64,000 bases of DNA from Amnibacterium kyonggiense (GCF_004364555.1 NZ_SOAM01000001.1:868001-932000), one strand, 5' to 3'. Positions 33,386-42,966 are shown, counted from the first letter of the stretch. Program-made: numbers and translations. Notes: generated by a model from the sequence alone, not told the origin.

Positions 33386-33452
33386 TCGCTTCCGCACGCT
33401 CCGTTCCGTAGGACGCCGACTCCTGCAGAACGAAGGGTTCGGCGCGCTGAGG

Positions 33453-34229
33453 TCAGGGGGTCGGGGCGACGACGGACCAGGGGACGGTGAGCTCGCCGAG
33501 GCGCCATCGGGCGCGGCCGCCGAGGACGGGCACGCCCCGGTCGCGGAGCGTCTCCACCGCCGCGACCCAGCGCTGCACCGGGCCGTAGACGGAGAGCGCC
33601 GCCGCCCGCGTCCACGTCTCGTCGAGCGACGTGAGCAGGTCGTGGACGCGCTCGCCCGGCACGTTGCGGTGGATCAGCGCCTTCGGCAGGCGCTCGGCGA
33701 CGACCGCGGGGGAGTCCAGTCCGGCGAGGCGCAGCGAGATCGTGAATCGGAGCGGGCCGCGCTCGTCCACGTCCACCCATGAGCAAAACCGACCGAGCTC
33801 GTCGCAGGTCCCGTCGACGAGCAGGCCGCCCGGCGCCAGCCGCGACGCCGTCCGCGCCCACGCGTCCGGCACCTCGGCCTCGTCGTACTGCCGCAGCACG
33901 TTCATCGCGCGGATGAGGAACGGCTGCTCGTCGCCCGGCGTCGGCACCTCGAAGCCGCCGAGCGCGAACGCGACGCCGTCGACGGCGTGCGGCACGGCCG
34001 CCGCGACCCGCTCGGGCTCGATCTCGAGCCCGAGCACCCGGACGGCGGGGTTCACGGAGCGGAGGCGCGCCGCGAGCTCGAGGGTCGTCCACGCCCGCGC
34101 GCCGTACCCGAGGTCGACGACGAGCGGCGAGGGCGCCGAGCGCAGCTGCGGGAGGGCGGCCAGGTAGCGGTCGTTCCGGCGCAGCCGGTTCGTGCCCGTC
34201 GTGCCGCGGGTGACGCGACCGACGGGCAT
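33453..34229 (-). CDS. SAM-dependent methyltransferase-like protein
   Basis: A 258-residue protein with a Rossmann motif [19 protein letters not shown] near residue 36, acidic strand end [11 protein letters not shown] and motif IV-like [19 protein letters not shown]. Target unknown. It is single and convergent with the FUSC-like gene; the gap holds an imperfect hairpin at about 33401-33432. Confidence 0.7.
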   Translation of the reverse strand: MPVGRVTRGTTGTNRLRRNDRYLAALPQLRSAPSPLVVDLGYGARAWTTLELAARLRSVNPAVRVLGLEIEPERVAAAVPHAVDGVAFALGGFEVPTPGDEQPFLIRAMNVLRQYDEAEVPDAWARTASRLAPGGLLVDGTCDELGRFCSWVDVDERGPLRFTISLRLAGLDSPAVVAERLPKALIHRNVPGERVHDLLTSLDETWTRAAALSVYGPVQRWVAAVETLRDRGVPVLGGRARWRLGELTVPWSVVAPTP

Positions 34230-34270
34230 GCCTCGACGGTAGCGCCGAGCCGCCTGCGGGGCGCCCGTCC

Positions 34271-34276
34271 TACACT
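34271..34276 (+). promoter_or_regulatory. -10 element of gpmA, leaderless transcript likely
   Basis: TACACT lies six bases before GTG 34283, so transcription probably starts at or next to the start codon. No Shine-Dalgarno motif is present. Confidence 0.5.
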
Positions 34277-34282
34277 CGCTGC

Positions 34283-35035
34283 GTGCCCACCGAACGCTCG
34301 CTCGTCCTCCTCCGCCACGGCTTCAGCGACTGGAACGCGAAGAACCTCTTCACCGGCTGGGTCGACGTCCGGCTCACCGAGCGGGGGATCGAGGAGGGCC
34401 GGAACGCGGGCCGCCTCATCAGGGAGGCCGGGCTGCTGCCCGACGTCGTCTTCACCTCGCTGCTGACGCGCGCGATCCAGACCGCGGACGAGGCGCTGCT
34501 CGTCGCCGACCGCGCCTGGTTGCCCGTGATCCGCGACTGGCGGCTCAACGAGCGCCACTACGGCGCCCTGCAGGGCAAGGACAAGGCGCAGACGCTCGCC
34601 GAGTACGGCCCCGAGCAGTTCAAGACCTGGCGCCGCAGCTACGACGTCCCGCCGCCCCCGATCGAGCCGGGCAGCGAGTTCGCCCAGGACGCGGACCCGC
34701 GCTACGCCGGCATCGACGTGCCGCGCACGGAGTGCCTGAAGGACGTCGTCGAGCGGATGGTCCCGTATTTCGAGAGCGACATCGCGCCTCGCCTGCGCGC
34801 GGGCGAGCGGGTCATCGTCGTCGCGCACGGCAACTCCCTGCGTGCGCTGGTCAAGCACCTCGACGGCATCTCGGACGACGACATCGCCGAGCTGAACATC
34901 CCGACCGGCATCCCGCTGCACTACCGCCTGGACGAGGACCTGAAGCCGATCGTCGCCGGGGGCGAGTACCTCGACCCCGAGGCCGCCGCAGCGGGTGCCG
35001 CTGCGGTCGCCGCGCAGGGCGCCGCGAAGGCCTGA
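34283..35035 (+). CDS. gpmA: 2,3-bisphosphoglycerate-dependent phosphoglycerate mutase
   Basis: A 250-residue glycolytic enzyme. The catalytic phosphohistidine motif [18 protein letters not shown] is at residues 9-26, [14 protein letters not shown] near residue 90 and the second His in [14 protein letters not shown] near residue 183. It interconverts 3- and 2-phosphoglycerate. The C-terminal tail is Ala-rich. A strong bidirectional hairpin separates it from phoU. Confidence 0.95.
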   Translation: MPTERSLVLLRHGFSDWNAKNLFTGWVDVRLTERGIEEGRNAGRLIREAGLLPDVVFTSLLTRAIQTADEALLVADRAWLPVIRDWRLNERHYGALQGKDKAQTLAEYGPEQFKTWRRSYDVPPPPIEPGSEFAQDADPRYAGIDVPRTECLKDVVERMVPYFESDIAPRLRAGERVIVVAHGNSLRALVKHLDGISDDDIAELNIPTGIPLHYRLDEDLKPIVAGGEYLDPEAAAAGAAAVAAQGAAKA

Positions 35036-35061
35036 CCTCCGCGCCGACGAGCCGCGCGAAC

Positions 35062-35101
35062 GAGCAGAGGGCCTCCGGATCCGTCCGGAGGCCCTCTGCT
35101 C
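35062..35101. terminator. Bidirectional terminator between gpmA and phoU
   Basis: Eighteen-bp perfect arms (GAGCAGAGGGCCTCCGGA and its complement) enclose a TCCG loop between the convergent genes. It lacks a T-run on both sides. Confidence 0.8.
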
Positions 35102-35109
35102 GTGACGCG

Positions 35110-35763
35110 TCAGTGCGCGGCGACGACCCAGTCGCCGGTCTGCAGGTACTGGACCTTCTTCGCGATGGAGACCGCGTGGTCCGCGAAGCGCTCGTGGTAC
35201 CGGCTGGCGAGCGTCGAGTCGACGATGTCGCTCGCGCCGCCCTTCCACGTCTCGCCGAGCACCTTGTCGAAGACGCTGAGGTGCAGGTCGTCGACGAGGT
35301 CGTCGTCGTCGCGGATCTCCTCCGCCAGCTCGGCGGACTCGCTCTCGAGCAGCCGCTTCAGCTTGCCGGCGATCAAGACGTCGAGACGGCCGAGCTCCTT
35401 GAACGTCGGTCGCAGGTCCTTCGGGACGACCTTCTCCGGGAACCGCGTGCGGGCCAGCTGCGCGATGTGCTCCGCGAGGTCGCCCATCCGCTCGAGGGAG
35501 GCGCTGATGCGGAGCGCGGAGACGACGATGCGCAGGTCGCGGGCGACCGGCTGCTGCCGCGCCAGGATGTCGATCGCGAGCTCGTCGAGGCTCGCCGCGA
35601 GCTCGTCGATCCGGTGGTCGTCGGCGATCACCGCCTCCGCCAGCGAGACGTCGGAGGAGTTGAACGCGGTCGTCGCCTGCGTGATCGCCAGCTCGACGAG
35701 ACCGGCGATCTCGACGAGCCGGTCCTGGACGTCGGCCAGCTCCTGCTGGAACACCTCGCGCAC
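35110..35763 (-). CDS. phoU: Phosphate-signalling regulator PhoU
   Basis: A 217-residue all-helical protein made of two PhoU repeats (about residues 5-100 and 110-210) with the metal-site motif ERMGDLAEHIAQLA and its degenerate second copy ERFADHAVSIAKKV. It links PstSCAB activity to the SenX3 kinase. It is divergent from senX3 with a candidate PHO box between them. Confidence 0.93.
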   Translation of the reverse strand: MREVFQQELADVQDRLVEIAGLVELAITQATTAFNSSDVSLAEAVIADDHRIDELAASLDELAIDILARQQPVARDLRIVVSALRISASLERMGDLAEHIAQLARTRFPEKVVPKDLRPTFKELGRLDVLIAGKLKRLLESESAELAEEIRDDDDLVDDLHLSVFDKVLGETWKGGASDIVDSTLASRYHERFADHAVSIAKKVQYLQTGDWVVAAH

Positions 35764-35810
35764 GGTTTCCCCTCTCGGTCGTACCCGGGACGGCCAGAAT
35801 CCGCCGCCCA

Positions 35811-35843
35811 GGTGAACATCCGGTGCCGCTCAGGCGAACGTCC
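35811..35843 (+). promoter_or_regulatory. Candidate PHO box between phoU and senX3
   Basis: Three consecutive 11-nt units begin GGTGAAC, GGTGCCG and GGCGAAC; the middle one is degenerate. They lie 70-100 bases before senX3, fitting autoregulation by RegX3. Confidence 0.65.
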
Positions 35844-35912
35844 GGGCAATTCCCGGGCGCTCGCTCGGCGCGCATGAAAGCCGACCCTGAACAGTCCCTT
35901 ATCGTAACCCGC

Positions 35913-37079
35913 ATGAGCGCGGCGTCCATCGTGGTGCTCGGGATCGTCTTCGGTCTCGCGGTCGGCGTGGTGTTCACGCTCCTGATCAGGGCGGCCGTGG
36001 ACCGCGGGGCGGCGGTGCTCGACCTGCAGGCGGACGCGCTGCCGGACGGCGCGATCGCCGTGCTCTCCGCGCTGACGCAGCCGGCGCTCGTCGTGGACGG
36101 CTCGAACGCCGTCGTGCAGGCCACCCCCGAGGCGCTCGCGATGGGGCTCACCGACGGCCGCGCGCTCGCGCACCCGGAGGTGCGGCGGGTCATCGACGCC
36201 GCGCGGACCACCGGCGACGCGGCGCGCGCGGACCTCCTGCTCCCGCGCACCGCGGCCGGTCCGCGGACGCTCGTGGTGACCGCGCACGCCGCGCCGATCG
36301 ACGTGTCGCGCGTGCTGCTCATCGTCGACGACCGCTCGGAGTCCGTCCGGCTGGACGCGATGCGCCGCGACTTCGTGGCCAACACCAGCCACGAGCTGAA
36401 GACGCCGATCGGCGCGGTCTCGCTGCTCGCGGAGGCGGTCGACAGCGCGGCGGACGACCCGGATCAGGTCCGGCGCTTCGCGGCCCGGCTCTCGACGGAG
36501 GCCGCCCGGCTCGGGGCGCTGGTGCAGCAGATCATCGAGTTCTCCCGCGTCCAGGGCGCGGACCCGCTCGACGCCGCCGAGGCGGTGTCCCTCGACGACG
36601 TCCTCCGCACCGCCGTCGACCGCACGCGGGTCGCCGCGGAGGCCCGCGGCGTGACGGTCGTGGTCGGCAAGCGCGCCCACCTGTGGACGCTCGGCGACCA
36701 GGCGATGCTGGTCACCGCCGTGCAGAACCTCGTCGCCAACGCCATCGCCTTCTCGCCGCAGAAGGGCCACGTCGGCGTCGGGCTGCGCAAGCGGGACGGC
36801 GTCGTCGAGATCGCCGTGTCCGACCAGGGCATCGGGATCGCGGAGGAGGACCTCGGGCGCGTGTTCGAGCGCTTCTACCGCACCGACCAGGCCCGCTCCC
36901 GGCAGACGGGCGGCACGGGGCTCGGCCTCAGCATCGTCAAGCACATCGCGGAGAACCACGGCGGGGAGGCTCGGGCCTGGTCCCGCCTCGGCCGCGGCTC
37001 CACGTTCACCATCCGCCTGCCGGAGATCCCGGCACCCACCACGGCGCGCACCCCGCGCCGGGAGAAGGAGCGCGCATGA
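35913..37079 (+). CDS. senX3: Sensor histidine kinase SenX3
   Basis: A 388-residue kinase. One membrane helix at residues 4-24 (IVVLGIVFGLAVGVVFTLLI), a PAS-like region, then the phospho-acceptor motif NTSHELKTPIGAVSLLAEA near residue 155. ATPase boxes are NLVANAIAFSP, VSDQGIGIAEEDLGRVFERF and TGGTGLGLSIVKHI. It senses phosphate state through PstB/PhoU and phosphorylates RegX3. ATG 35913 chosen because the membrane helix follows directly; a longer reading from 35823 is unlikely. Confidence 0.93.
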   Translation: MSAASIVVLGIVFGLAVGVVFTLLIRAAVDRGAAVLDLQADALPDGAIAVLSALTQPALVVDGSNAVVQATPEALAMGLTDGRALAHPEVRRVIDAARTTGDAARADLLLPRTAAGPRTLVVTAHAAPIDVSRVLLIVDDRSESVRLDAMRRDFVANTSHELKTPIGAVSLLAEAVDSAADDPDQVRRFAARLSTEAARLGALVQQIIEFSRVQGADPLDAAEAVSLDDVLRTAVDRTRVAAEARGVTVVVGKRAHLWTLGDQAMLVTAVQNLVANAIAFSPQKGHVGVGLRKRDGVVEIAVSDQGIGIAEEDLGRVFERFYRTDQARSRQTGGTGLGLSIVKHIAENHGGEARAWSRLGRGSTFTIRLPEIPAPTTARTPRREKERA

Positions 37080-37774
37080 CCGTCATCCTGCTCGTCGAGG
37101 ACGAACCGGCCATCGCCGAGCCCCTCGGCTACCTGCTGCAGCGCGAGGGCTACGAGGTCGCCGCGGTCGCCGACGGCGGCGAGGCGCTCGCCCGCTTCGG
37201 ACGCGGCGACGTCGACCTCGTCCTGCTCGACCTGATGCTGCCGGTGCTGCCCGGCACGGAGGTCGCCAAGCGCATCCGCGCGACCTCCGACGTGCCGATC
37301 ATCATGCTGACCGCGAAGGACGCGGAGATCGACATCGTCCTGGGCCTCGAGCTCGGCGCGGACGACTACATCACGAAGCCCTACTCGAGCCGCGAGCTGC
37401 TCGCCCGGGTGCGCGCCGTCCTCCGTCGACGCGTCGAGCAGACCGACGCCGTCGGCCCCGACGTGCTCGAGTCCGGTCCGATCCGGCTCGACGCGGACCG
37501 GCACGCGGTGTTCGTGCACGGCCGGGAGACGGCCATGCCGCTGAAGGAGTTCGAGCTGCTCGAGCTGCTCCTCCGCAACGCCGGACGCGTGCTGACGCGG
37601 GGGCAGCTCATCGACCGGATCTGGGGCTCCGACTACTTCGGGGACACCAAGACGCTCGACGTCCACGTCAAGCGCATCCGGGCGAAGATCGAGGAGGAGC
37701 CGGCCGAGCCGCGGCTGCTGCTCACCGTCCGGGGGCTCGGCTACCGGTTCGAGGACCTCCCCGCCGAGGCGTAG
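37076..37774 (+). CDS. regX3: Response regulator RegX3
   Basis: A 232-residue OmpR-family regulator. Receiver: LLVEDEPAIAEPLGYLL, phospho-acceptor Asp in LVLLDLMLPVLPG, Lys in DDYITKPYS. Winged helix: MPLKEFELLELLLRNAGRVL to KTLDVHVKRIRAKIEEE. GAAGGAG precedes the ATG, which overlaps the senX3 stop (ATGA). It should bind the 11-nt-spaced boxes before pstS, ppk and senX3. Confidence 0.95.
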   Translation: MTVILLVEDEPAIAEPLGYLLQREGYEVAAVADGGEALARFGRGDVDLVLLDLMLPVLPGTEVAKRIRATSDVPIIMLTAKDAEIDIVLGLELGADDYITKPYSSRELLARVRAVLRRRVEQTDAVGPDVLESGPIRLDADRHAVFVHGRETAMPLKEFELLELLLRNAGRVLTRGQLIDRIWGSDYFGDTKTLDVHVKRIRAKIEEEPAEPRLLLTVRGLGYRFEDLPAEA

Positions 37775-37817
37775 GAGGTCCGGGGCGCCGGCCGGTGGTC
37801 GGCGCCCGCGCCGGACG

Positions 37818-38420
37818 TCAGCCCGCGAGCGTGTCGGTCGGCGTCGGGGTCGGCGCGAGGGAGTCCGTCGCGTCCGGGGACGGCGTCCGCTTCGTGCGCG
37901 TCGGGGTCGGCGTGGGCGTCGGGGTCGGCACGAGCGTGGCGTACTCGGAGAACGAGCCCGTCAGCACCGGCAGCCGCAGGCTGCTGCTCTGGCCGCCGGA
38001 GGTCGAGAAGGTCACCGGGAACAGTGCGCCCGGGGTGGCGTCGACGCCGTCGAGCACGATCGCGCTCGAGTCGCCGGGCACCGAGGTGTCGAGCTTGGAC
38101 GGGTCCGTGGTCATCGAGAGGATGCCGCCGGCCGGGACCTGGACGCTCCGCGTCTCAGGGCCGGCGGTGCTCGTCCACTGCAGGGTCACCGACGTCTGGG
38201 AGTCGCCGTTGTTAGCGAGGACGCCGATCAGGCTGGCGGTGTCCTCCGTGCCGTCGACGAGGAACACGTTCCGGATCGCGACGTCGCCGGCGGTGCCGTT
38301 CACGCCGTCCGACGGCGTGTAGGACCGGGCGGTCTGCTGCGGCGTCACGAACTGGCAGCCCGCCAGCACGGTCGCCGTCAGCACGGTCACCGCGATGGAT
38401 GCCGCGACTCGCATCTTCAC
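37818..38420 (-). CDS. Hypothetical lipoprotein with Thr-Pro tail
   Basis: A 200-residue lipoprotein. GTG 38420 is chosen: GAGAGG lies seven bases upstream, and the signal [18 protein letters not shown] with lipobox LAGC follows. The middle part ([21 protein letters not shown]) is a probable beta-sandwich. The C-terminal 45 residues are TPTPTP-type low complexity, a likely cell-wall-spanning linker. Convergent with regX3 and divergent from carD. Function unknown. Confidence 0.8.
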   Translation of the reverse strand: MKMRVAASIAVTVLTATVLAGCQFVTPQQTARSYTPSDGVNGTAGDVAIRNVFLVDGTEDTASLIGVLANNGDSQTSVTLQWTSTAGPETRSVQVPAGGILSMTTDPSKLDTSVPGDSSAIVLDGVDATPGALFPVTFSTSGGQSSSLRLPVLTGSFSEYATLVPTPTPTPTPTRTKRTPSPDATDSLAPTPTPTDTLAG

Positions 38421-38552
38421 TGCAACACCTCTCGTCCGGTCGGTCCGATCCGGCGTGCGGCGCGGTCCGATCGCGGTGCAGCCTAGCGGACGGCCCCCCT
38501 CGCGAAGCCGCTGCCGCCGCCGCCGCCCGGGCCGCGCGGAACCGCCCCGTGC

Positions 38553-38558
38553 TAGGAT
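38553..38558 (+). promoter_or_regulatory. -10 element of carD
   Basis: TAGGAT, a common actinobacterial -10, lies 26 bases before the carD ATG; GGAGGG follows as ribosome-binding site. No good -35 is visible, which is usual for CarD-dependent promoters. Confidence 0.5.
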
Positions 38559-38584
38559 GGAGGCCGCTTTTCGGAGGGACACAC

Positions 38585-39067
38585 ATGCAGTTCGAGGTCG
38601 GCGAGACCGTCGTCTATCCCCATCACGGAGCAGCAAAGATCGTCGAGGTCAAGAAGCGCACCGTCCGAGGCGAGGAGAAGGTCTACCTCAAGCTGAACGT
38701 GGCGCAGGGCGACTTGACCATCGAGGTGCCGGCCGAGAACGTCGACCTCGTCGGCGTCCGCGACGTCATCGGCAAGGAGGGGCTGGACCGCGTGTTCGAG
38801 GTGCTCCGCACCCCGTTCGTGGAGGAGCCCACCAACTGGTCCCGCCGCTACAAGGCGAACCTCGAGAAGCTCGCCTCCGGTGATGTCATCAAGGTGTCGG
38901 AGGTCGTCCGCGACCTGTGGCGCCGCGACCAGGACCGCGGGCTGTCCGCCGGCGAGAAGCGCATGCTCGCCAAGGCGCGTCAGATCCTCATCTCCGAGCT
39001 CGCGCTCGCGGAGAAGACGGACGAGGACCAGGCGTCGAGCGTGCTCGACGAGGTGCTCGCCTCCTGA
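38585..39067 (+). CDS. carD: CarD-family RNA polymerase-binding transcription factor
   Basis: A 160-residue factor. The N-terminal RNA-polymerase interaction domain ([20 protein letters not shown]) and a basic helical C-terminal domain ([17 protein letters not shown], with the conserved Trp that wedges into promoter DNA in [13 protein letters not shown]) are both present. It stabilises open complexes, notably at rRNA promoters. Heads the carD-ispDF-cysS-rlmB run. Its stop overlaps the ispDF start. Confidence 0.95.
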   Translation: MQFEVGETVVYPHHGAAKIVEVKKRTVRGEEKVYLKLNVAQGDLTIEVPAENVDLVGVRDVIGKEGLDRVFEVLRTPFVEEPTNWSRRYKANLEKLASGDVIKVSEVVRDLWRRDQDRGLSAGEKRMLAKARQILISELALAEKTDEDQASSVLDEVLAS

Positions 39068-40218
39068 CCGTCGCCATCGTCGTCGCCGCCGGCGACGGCG
39101 TCCGGCTCGGCGCGGGCATGCCCAAGGCGCTCGTGCCGATCGCCGGCCGCGCGATGCTCGACTGGGCGCTCGACGGCGTCCTCGCAGCCGACGTCGACCG
39201 CGTCGTCGTCACGGCGCCCGCGGCGGACCCGTCGGGGGTCGAGGCCGTCGTCCGCGCCCGTCGCGACGCCGCGCGCGTGACGGTGGTCCGGGGCGGGGCG
39301 ACCCGCCAGGAGTCGGTCGCGATCGCCCTCGAGGGCGTCGCGCCGGGCGAGGTCGTGCTCGTGCACGACGCCGCCCGGCCGCTCACCCCGTCGTCGCTGT
39401 TCGACCGCGTCCGTGCGGCCGTCGTCGTCACGGGCGCCGGCGTCGTGCCGGCGCTCGCGGCGGCGGACACGATCAAGGAGGTCGACGGGACGGCGGTGGT
39501 GACGACCCTCGACCGATCCCGGCTCGCCGCCGTGCAGACCCCGCAGGGGTTCCCCGCCGGGGCGCTCCAGCGCGCGTACGCCGCCGCGGGCACCGGGCAC
39601 ACCGACGACGCCTCGGTGTTCGCCGCGGCCGGCGGAGCCGTGTCGACCGTGCCGGGGGAGCCCGACGCGTTCAAGGTGACGACGCCGTGGGACCTCCGCC
39701 GCGCGGAGCAGCTGCTCGCGCCCGTCGTCGCCGTGCGGACGGGCATCGGGATCGATGTGCACGCGGTGGACGCCGGCCGACCGCTCCACCTGGCGGGCGT
39801 CGAGTGGCCCGGCGAAGCGGGGCTGGCCGGGCACAGCGACGCCGACGTGGTCTGCCACGCGATCACGGACGCCCTCCTGTCGGCGGCGGGGCTGGGGGAC
39901 CTCGGCTCCCGCTTCGGCGTCGACCGCGCCGAGGAGGCGGGGCGCGCGGGGATCGACTTCGTCACCCGCGCCGTGGACCTGCTCGCGGACGCCGGCTTCG
40001 CCCCGGTGTCCGTCGCGGTGCAGGTGGTGGGCAACCGGCCCCGCATCGGCTCCCGGCGCCACGAGATCGTCGCCCTGCTCTCGGCCGCGGTCGGCGCGCC
40101 GGTCTCCGTCGCCGGCACCACGTCCGACGGGCTCGGCCTCACCGGGCGGGGGGAGGGCGTCGCCGCCGTCGCCACCGCGCTCGTCACATCCCGGACCGGG
40201 GGCCGGCGCCTCCCGTAG
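39064..40218 (+). CDS. ispDF: Bifunctional IspD-IspF isoprenoid enzyme
   Basis: A 384-residue fusion of two MEP-pathway enzymes. Residues 1-225 are IspD ([37 protein letters not shown]). Residues 228-384 are IspF ([37 protein letters not shown]). No ATG, GTG or TTG fits; CTG 39064, in a CTGA overlap with carD and seven bases after GAGGTG, is the likely start. The two enzymes make and cyclise CDP-methylerythritol products. Confidence 0.92.
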   Translation: MTVAIVVAAGDGVRLGAGMPKALVPIAGRAMLDWALDGVLAADVDRVVVTAPAADPSGVEAVVRARRDAARVTVVRGGATRQESVAIALEGVAPGEVVLVHDAARPLTPSSLFDRVRAAVVVTGAGVVPALAAADTIKEVDGTAVVTTLDRSRLAAVQTPQGFPAGALQRAYAAAGTGHTDDASVFAAAGGAVSTVPGEPDAFKVTTPWDLRRAEQLLAPVVAVRTGIGIDVHAVDAGRPLHLAGVEWPGEAGLAGHSDADVVCHAITDALLSAAGLGDLGSRFGVDRAEEAGRAGIDFVTRAVDLLADAGFAPVSVAVQVVGNRPRIGSRRHEIVALLSAAVGAPVSVAGTTSDGLGLTGRGEGVAAVATALVTSRTGGRRLP

Positions 40219-40228
40219 CATCGAGCGC

Positions 40229-41635
40229 GTGACCGTCCGGCTCTACGACACCCGGTCGCAGGCGCTCCGCGAGTTCGACCCGGTGGTCCCGGGCCGGGTC
40301 GGCATCTACGTCTGCGGACCGACGGTGCAGTCGTCCCCGCACATCGGCCATCTCCGCAGCGCGCTGTCCTACGACGTGCTGCGGCGCTGGCTCGCGCACC
40401 GGGGGCTCGCCGTCACCCTGATCCGCAACGTCACCGACATCGACGACAAGATCCTCGACGCGGCGCCGCGGTCGGGCAGCGAGTGGTGGGCGCACGCGTA
40501 CCGGGTCGAGCTCGAGTTCGCGGCCGCCTACCGTGCGATCGGCGTCCAGGAGCCGACCTACGAGCCGCGGGCGACCGGCCACATCGGCGGGATGCTCGAC
40601 CTGATCGCCCGCCTCGTCGACGCGGGCCACGCCTACCCGGCGACGGACGACTCCGGCGACGTCTACTTCGACACCGCCTCCTGGCCCGACTACGGCTCCC
40701 TCACCCGGCAGTCCGGCGACGCCCTCGTGTCGGGCGACGGGGAGGGCCGCGCGCGCCGCAGCCCCCGCGACTTCGCGCTCTGGAAGGGGCACAAGTCCGG
40801 CGAACCCGAGTCCGCCGCCTGGCCGAGCCCCTGGGGTCGCGGGCGCCCGGGCTGGCACATCGAGTGCTCGGCGATGGCGGAGCGCTACCTCGGCACCGAG
40901 TTCGACATCCACGGCGGCGGCCTCGACCTCCGGTTCCCGCATCACGAGAACGAGCTGGCGCAGTCGACCGCGGCGGGTTCGCCGTTCGCGCGCCTCTGGG
41001 TGCACAACGGCCTCGTGACCGTCGGCGGGCAGAAGATGTCGAAGTCGCTCGGCAACTCCGTGTTCGCCGCCGACCTGCTCGGAGCCGCTCGGCCCGTCGT
41101 CGTGCGGTACGCGCTCGCGGCCGCCCACTACCGGTCGGACCTCGACCACCACGCCGGCGCACTCGTGGAGGCGGAGGAGGCGGTGTCCCGCATCGAGCGG
41201 TTCCTCGTCCGTGCCGAGGACGAGGGCGCGACGCCCGCGGTCGTCCCGATCCCGCACGCGTTCGCGGCCGCGATGGACGACGACCTCGGCGTCCCGCAGG
41301 CGCTCGCGGTGCTCCACGAGACGATCCGGCGCGGCAACCAGGCGCTCGATGCGGGCGAGCTCGACCTCGCCGGCGAGGCCGCCGCAGCGGTCCGGCTCAT
41401 GGCCGGCGTGCTGGGCGTCGACCCCCTCGACCCCGCGTGGAGCGCCGGAGTGCGGGAGGATGGCAGTGCGGAAGCGCTGAACGCGCTCGTCGAACGGCTC
41501 ATCGCCGAACGGCAGACCGCACGGGAGTCCCGCGACTGGGCGGCGGCGGACCGGGTGCGGGACGAGCTGGCAGCGGCCGGGATCGTCCTCACGGACACGG
41601 GTGGCGGAACGAGGTGGAGCATCGATGGCCGGTGA
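40229..41635 (+). CDS. cysS: Cysteinyl-tRNA synthetase
   Basis: A 468-residue class I synthetase with the zinc-site Cys in YVCGPTVQ, HIGH box PHIGHLRS, the WHIECSAMA and HHENELAQS zinc and active-site segments and KMSKS in GGQKMSKSLGN. GTG 40229 is 11 bases after ispDF. The C-terminal helical DALR-type region is complete. Its end overlaps the rlmB start by 11 bases. Confidence 0.95.
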   Translation: MTVRLYDTRSQALREFDPVVPGRVGIYVCGPTVQSSPHIGHLRSALSYDVLRRWLAHRGLAVTLIRNVTDIDDKILDAAPRSGSEWWAHAYRVELEFAAAYRAIGVQEPTYEPRATGHIGGMLDLIARLVDAGHAYPATDDSGDVYFDTASWPDYGSLTRQSGDALVSGDGEGRARRSPRDFALWKGHKSGEPESAAWPSPWGRGRPGWHIECSAMAERYLGTEFDIHGGGLDLRFPHHENELAQSTAAGSPFARLWVHNGLVTVGGQKMSKSLGNSVFAADLLGAARPVVVRYALAAAHYRSDLDHHAGALVEAEEAVSRIERFLVRAEDEGATPAVVPIPHAFAAAMDDDLGVPQALAVLHETIRRGNQALDAGELDLAGEAAAAVRLMAGVLGVDPLDPAWSAGVREDGSAEALNALVERLIAERQTARESRDWAAADRVRDELAAAGIVLTDTGGGTRWSIDGR

Positions 41636-42584
41636 TGCCAGGCGGCGCACGCCGAATCTGAAGGGCACGAAGGTCGGTTCCGGAGGCCGGGGGCGTCAGG
41701 CGCTCGAGGGCAAGGGACCGACTCCGAAGGCCGAGGACCGGACGTACCACAAGGCCCACAAGGCGAAGCAGCTCGCCGAGCGGTCCGCCGCGAAGCGCGG
41801 CACGTCCCAGCCCCGGTCGTCCGGATCGCGGACGAAGAAGGCCTCCACCGAGGACCTGGTCACCGGCCGCAACGCGGTGCTCGAGGCGCTGCGCGCGAGG
41901 ATCCCGGCGACGACGCTCTACATCGCCGCGCGGATGGAGGTCGACGACCGCACCCGCGAGATCGTGTCGATCGCGAACAAGCGGGACGTCCCGGTGCTCG
42001 AGGTCATGCGCCCGGAGCTCGACCGGCTGACCGGCGGCGACCTGCTGCACCAGGGCGTCGCGCTGGCGGTGAAGCCCTACGAGTACGCGCACCCGATGGA
42101 CCTCCTGCAGCGCGGGACGACGCCGCTGATCGTCGCGCTCGACGGCGTGACCGATCCGCGCAACCTCGGCGCGATCATCCGCTCCGTCGCGGCCTTCGGC
42201 GGCAGCGGCGTGGTGCTGCCGCAGCGGCGCTCCGTCGGCGTGACGCCGGCCGCGTGGCGGTCCTCCGCCGGCGCGATCGCCCGGGTGCCCGTCGCGCAGG
42301 CGTCGAACCTCGCCCAGGCGATCACGGCGTACAAGAAGGCGGGCGTCTTCGTCATCGGGCTCGACGGCGGCGGCGACGTGCAGCTGCCGGCGCTCGAGCT
42401 GGCCGACCGGCCGCTGCTCGTCGTGGCGGGCAGCGAGGGACAGGGCCTGTCGCGGCTCGTCGGCGAGCTGTGCGACCAGATCGTCTCCATCCCGATCGGC
42501 CGCGCGACGGAGTCGCTCAACGCCTCCGTCGCGACCTCCATCGCCCTCTACGCGATCGCGACGACCCGCGCCGCCACCGAGTAG
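41625..42584 (+). CDS. rlmB: 23S rRNA 2'-O-methyltransferase RlmB (SpoU/TrmH family)
   Basis: A 319-residue protein. A basic, disordered N-terminal extension (residues 1-80) precedes the substrate-binding domain (EDLVTGRNAVLEALRA) and the SPOUT knot with TDPRNLGAIIRSVAAFGGSGV, VVAGSEGQGLSRLV and ATESLNASVATSIALY. It methylates G2251-type 23S rRNA or a tRNA target. GGAG precedes ATG 41625, inside the end of cysS. Confidence 0.92.
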   Translation: MAGDARRRTPNLKGTKVGSGGRGRQALEGKGPTPKAEDRTYHKAHKAKQLAERSAAKRGTSQPRSSGSRTKKASTEDLVTGRNAVLEALRARIPATTLYIAARMEVDDRTREIVSIANKRDVPVLEVMRPELDRLTGGDLLHQGVALAVKPYEYAHPMDLLQRGTTPLIVALDGVTDPRNLGAIIRSVAAFGGSGVVLPQRRSVGVTPAAWRSSAGAIARVPVAQASNLAQAITAYKKAGVFVIGLDGGGDVQLPALELADRPLLVVAGSEGQGLSRLVGELCDQIVSIPIGRATESLNASVATSIALYAIATTRAATE

Positions 42585-42593
42585 AGCCGGCTC

Positions 42594-42686
42594 ACGTTCC
42601 ACGGATCAGGACGGATGCGGCGACACGCCGAGGCGCTCGCGCCGCAGGGCGGCGTGTCGGACGATCCGTCCTGATCCGTGCAACGT
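42594..42686. repeat. Long nested inverted repeat after rlmB
   Basis: ACGTT-c-CACGGATCAGGACGGAT pairs with its exact mirror at 42664-42686, 22 of 23 positions. Inside, CGACACGCC pairs with GGCGTGTCG and GGCGC with GCGCC. It lies between convergent genes and could terminate both, or be a mobile palindrome. Confidence 0.65.
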
Positions 42687-42885
42687 GCAGTCCGGTCCGA
42701 AGCGATCCGCAACTCCGGCGCGCCCGTCTGCGTGCCCCCAGTCCGGCGGATCCCCGTCCGCGTCGCACCCGAGCCGGTCGCACCCCCTCCGGTCGCACTC
42801 CCACTGGGATCGTGCGGCGCCCGCCGACTCGGACGATGCTGACTCCTGCGACCGGCCGAGGGCGGCGGGCGCAGAGGGGGACACC

Positions 42886-42966
42886 GTGCGCAAGGCGATC
42901 TTCGAGCTGATGCTGGCCTGGCAGCTCACGTTCGGCGGGTCGGGGTCCCTGCTCCGCCGCGTCTGA
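42886..42966 (+). CDS. Possible 26-residue peptide
   Basis: GTG 42886, with GAGGGGG six bases upstream, opens a 26-residue peptide, VRKAIFELMLAWQLTFGGSG then SLLRRV. It is amphipathic and could be membrane-associated. It is convergent with the DUF4032 gene. Its reality rests only on the ribosome-binding site. Confidence 0.3.
   Translation: MRKAIFELMLAWQLTFGGSGSLLRRV

Noticed and set aside
37818-37960. Tandem repeat or CRISPR-like pattern near 37900
   Set aside because: It is the codon repeat for the Thr-Pro tail of a lipoprotein, with 6-base periodicity and no spacers.
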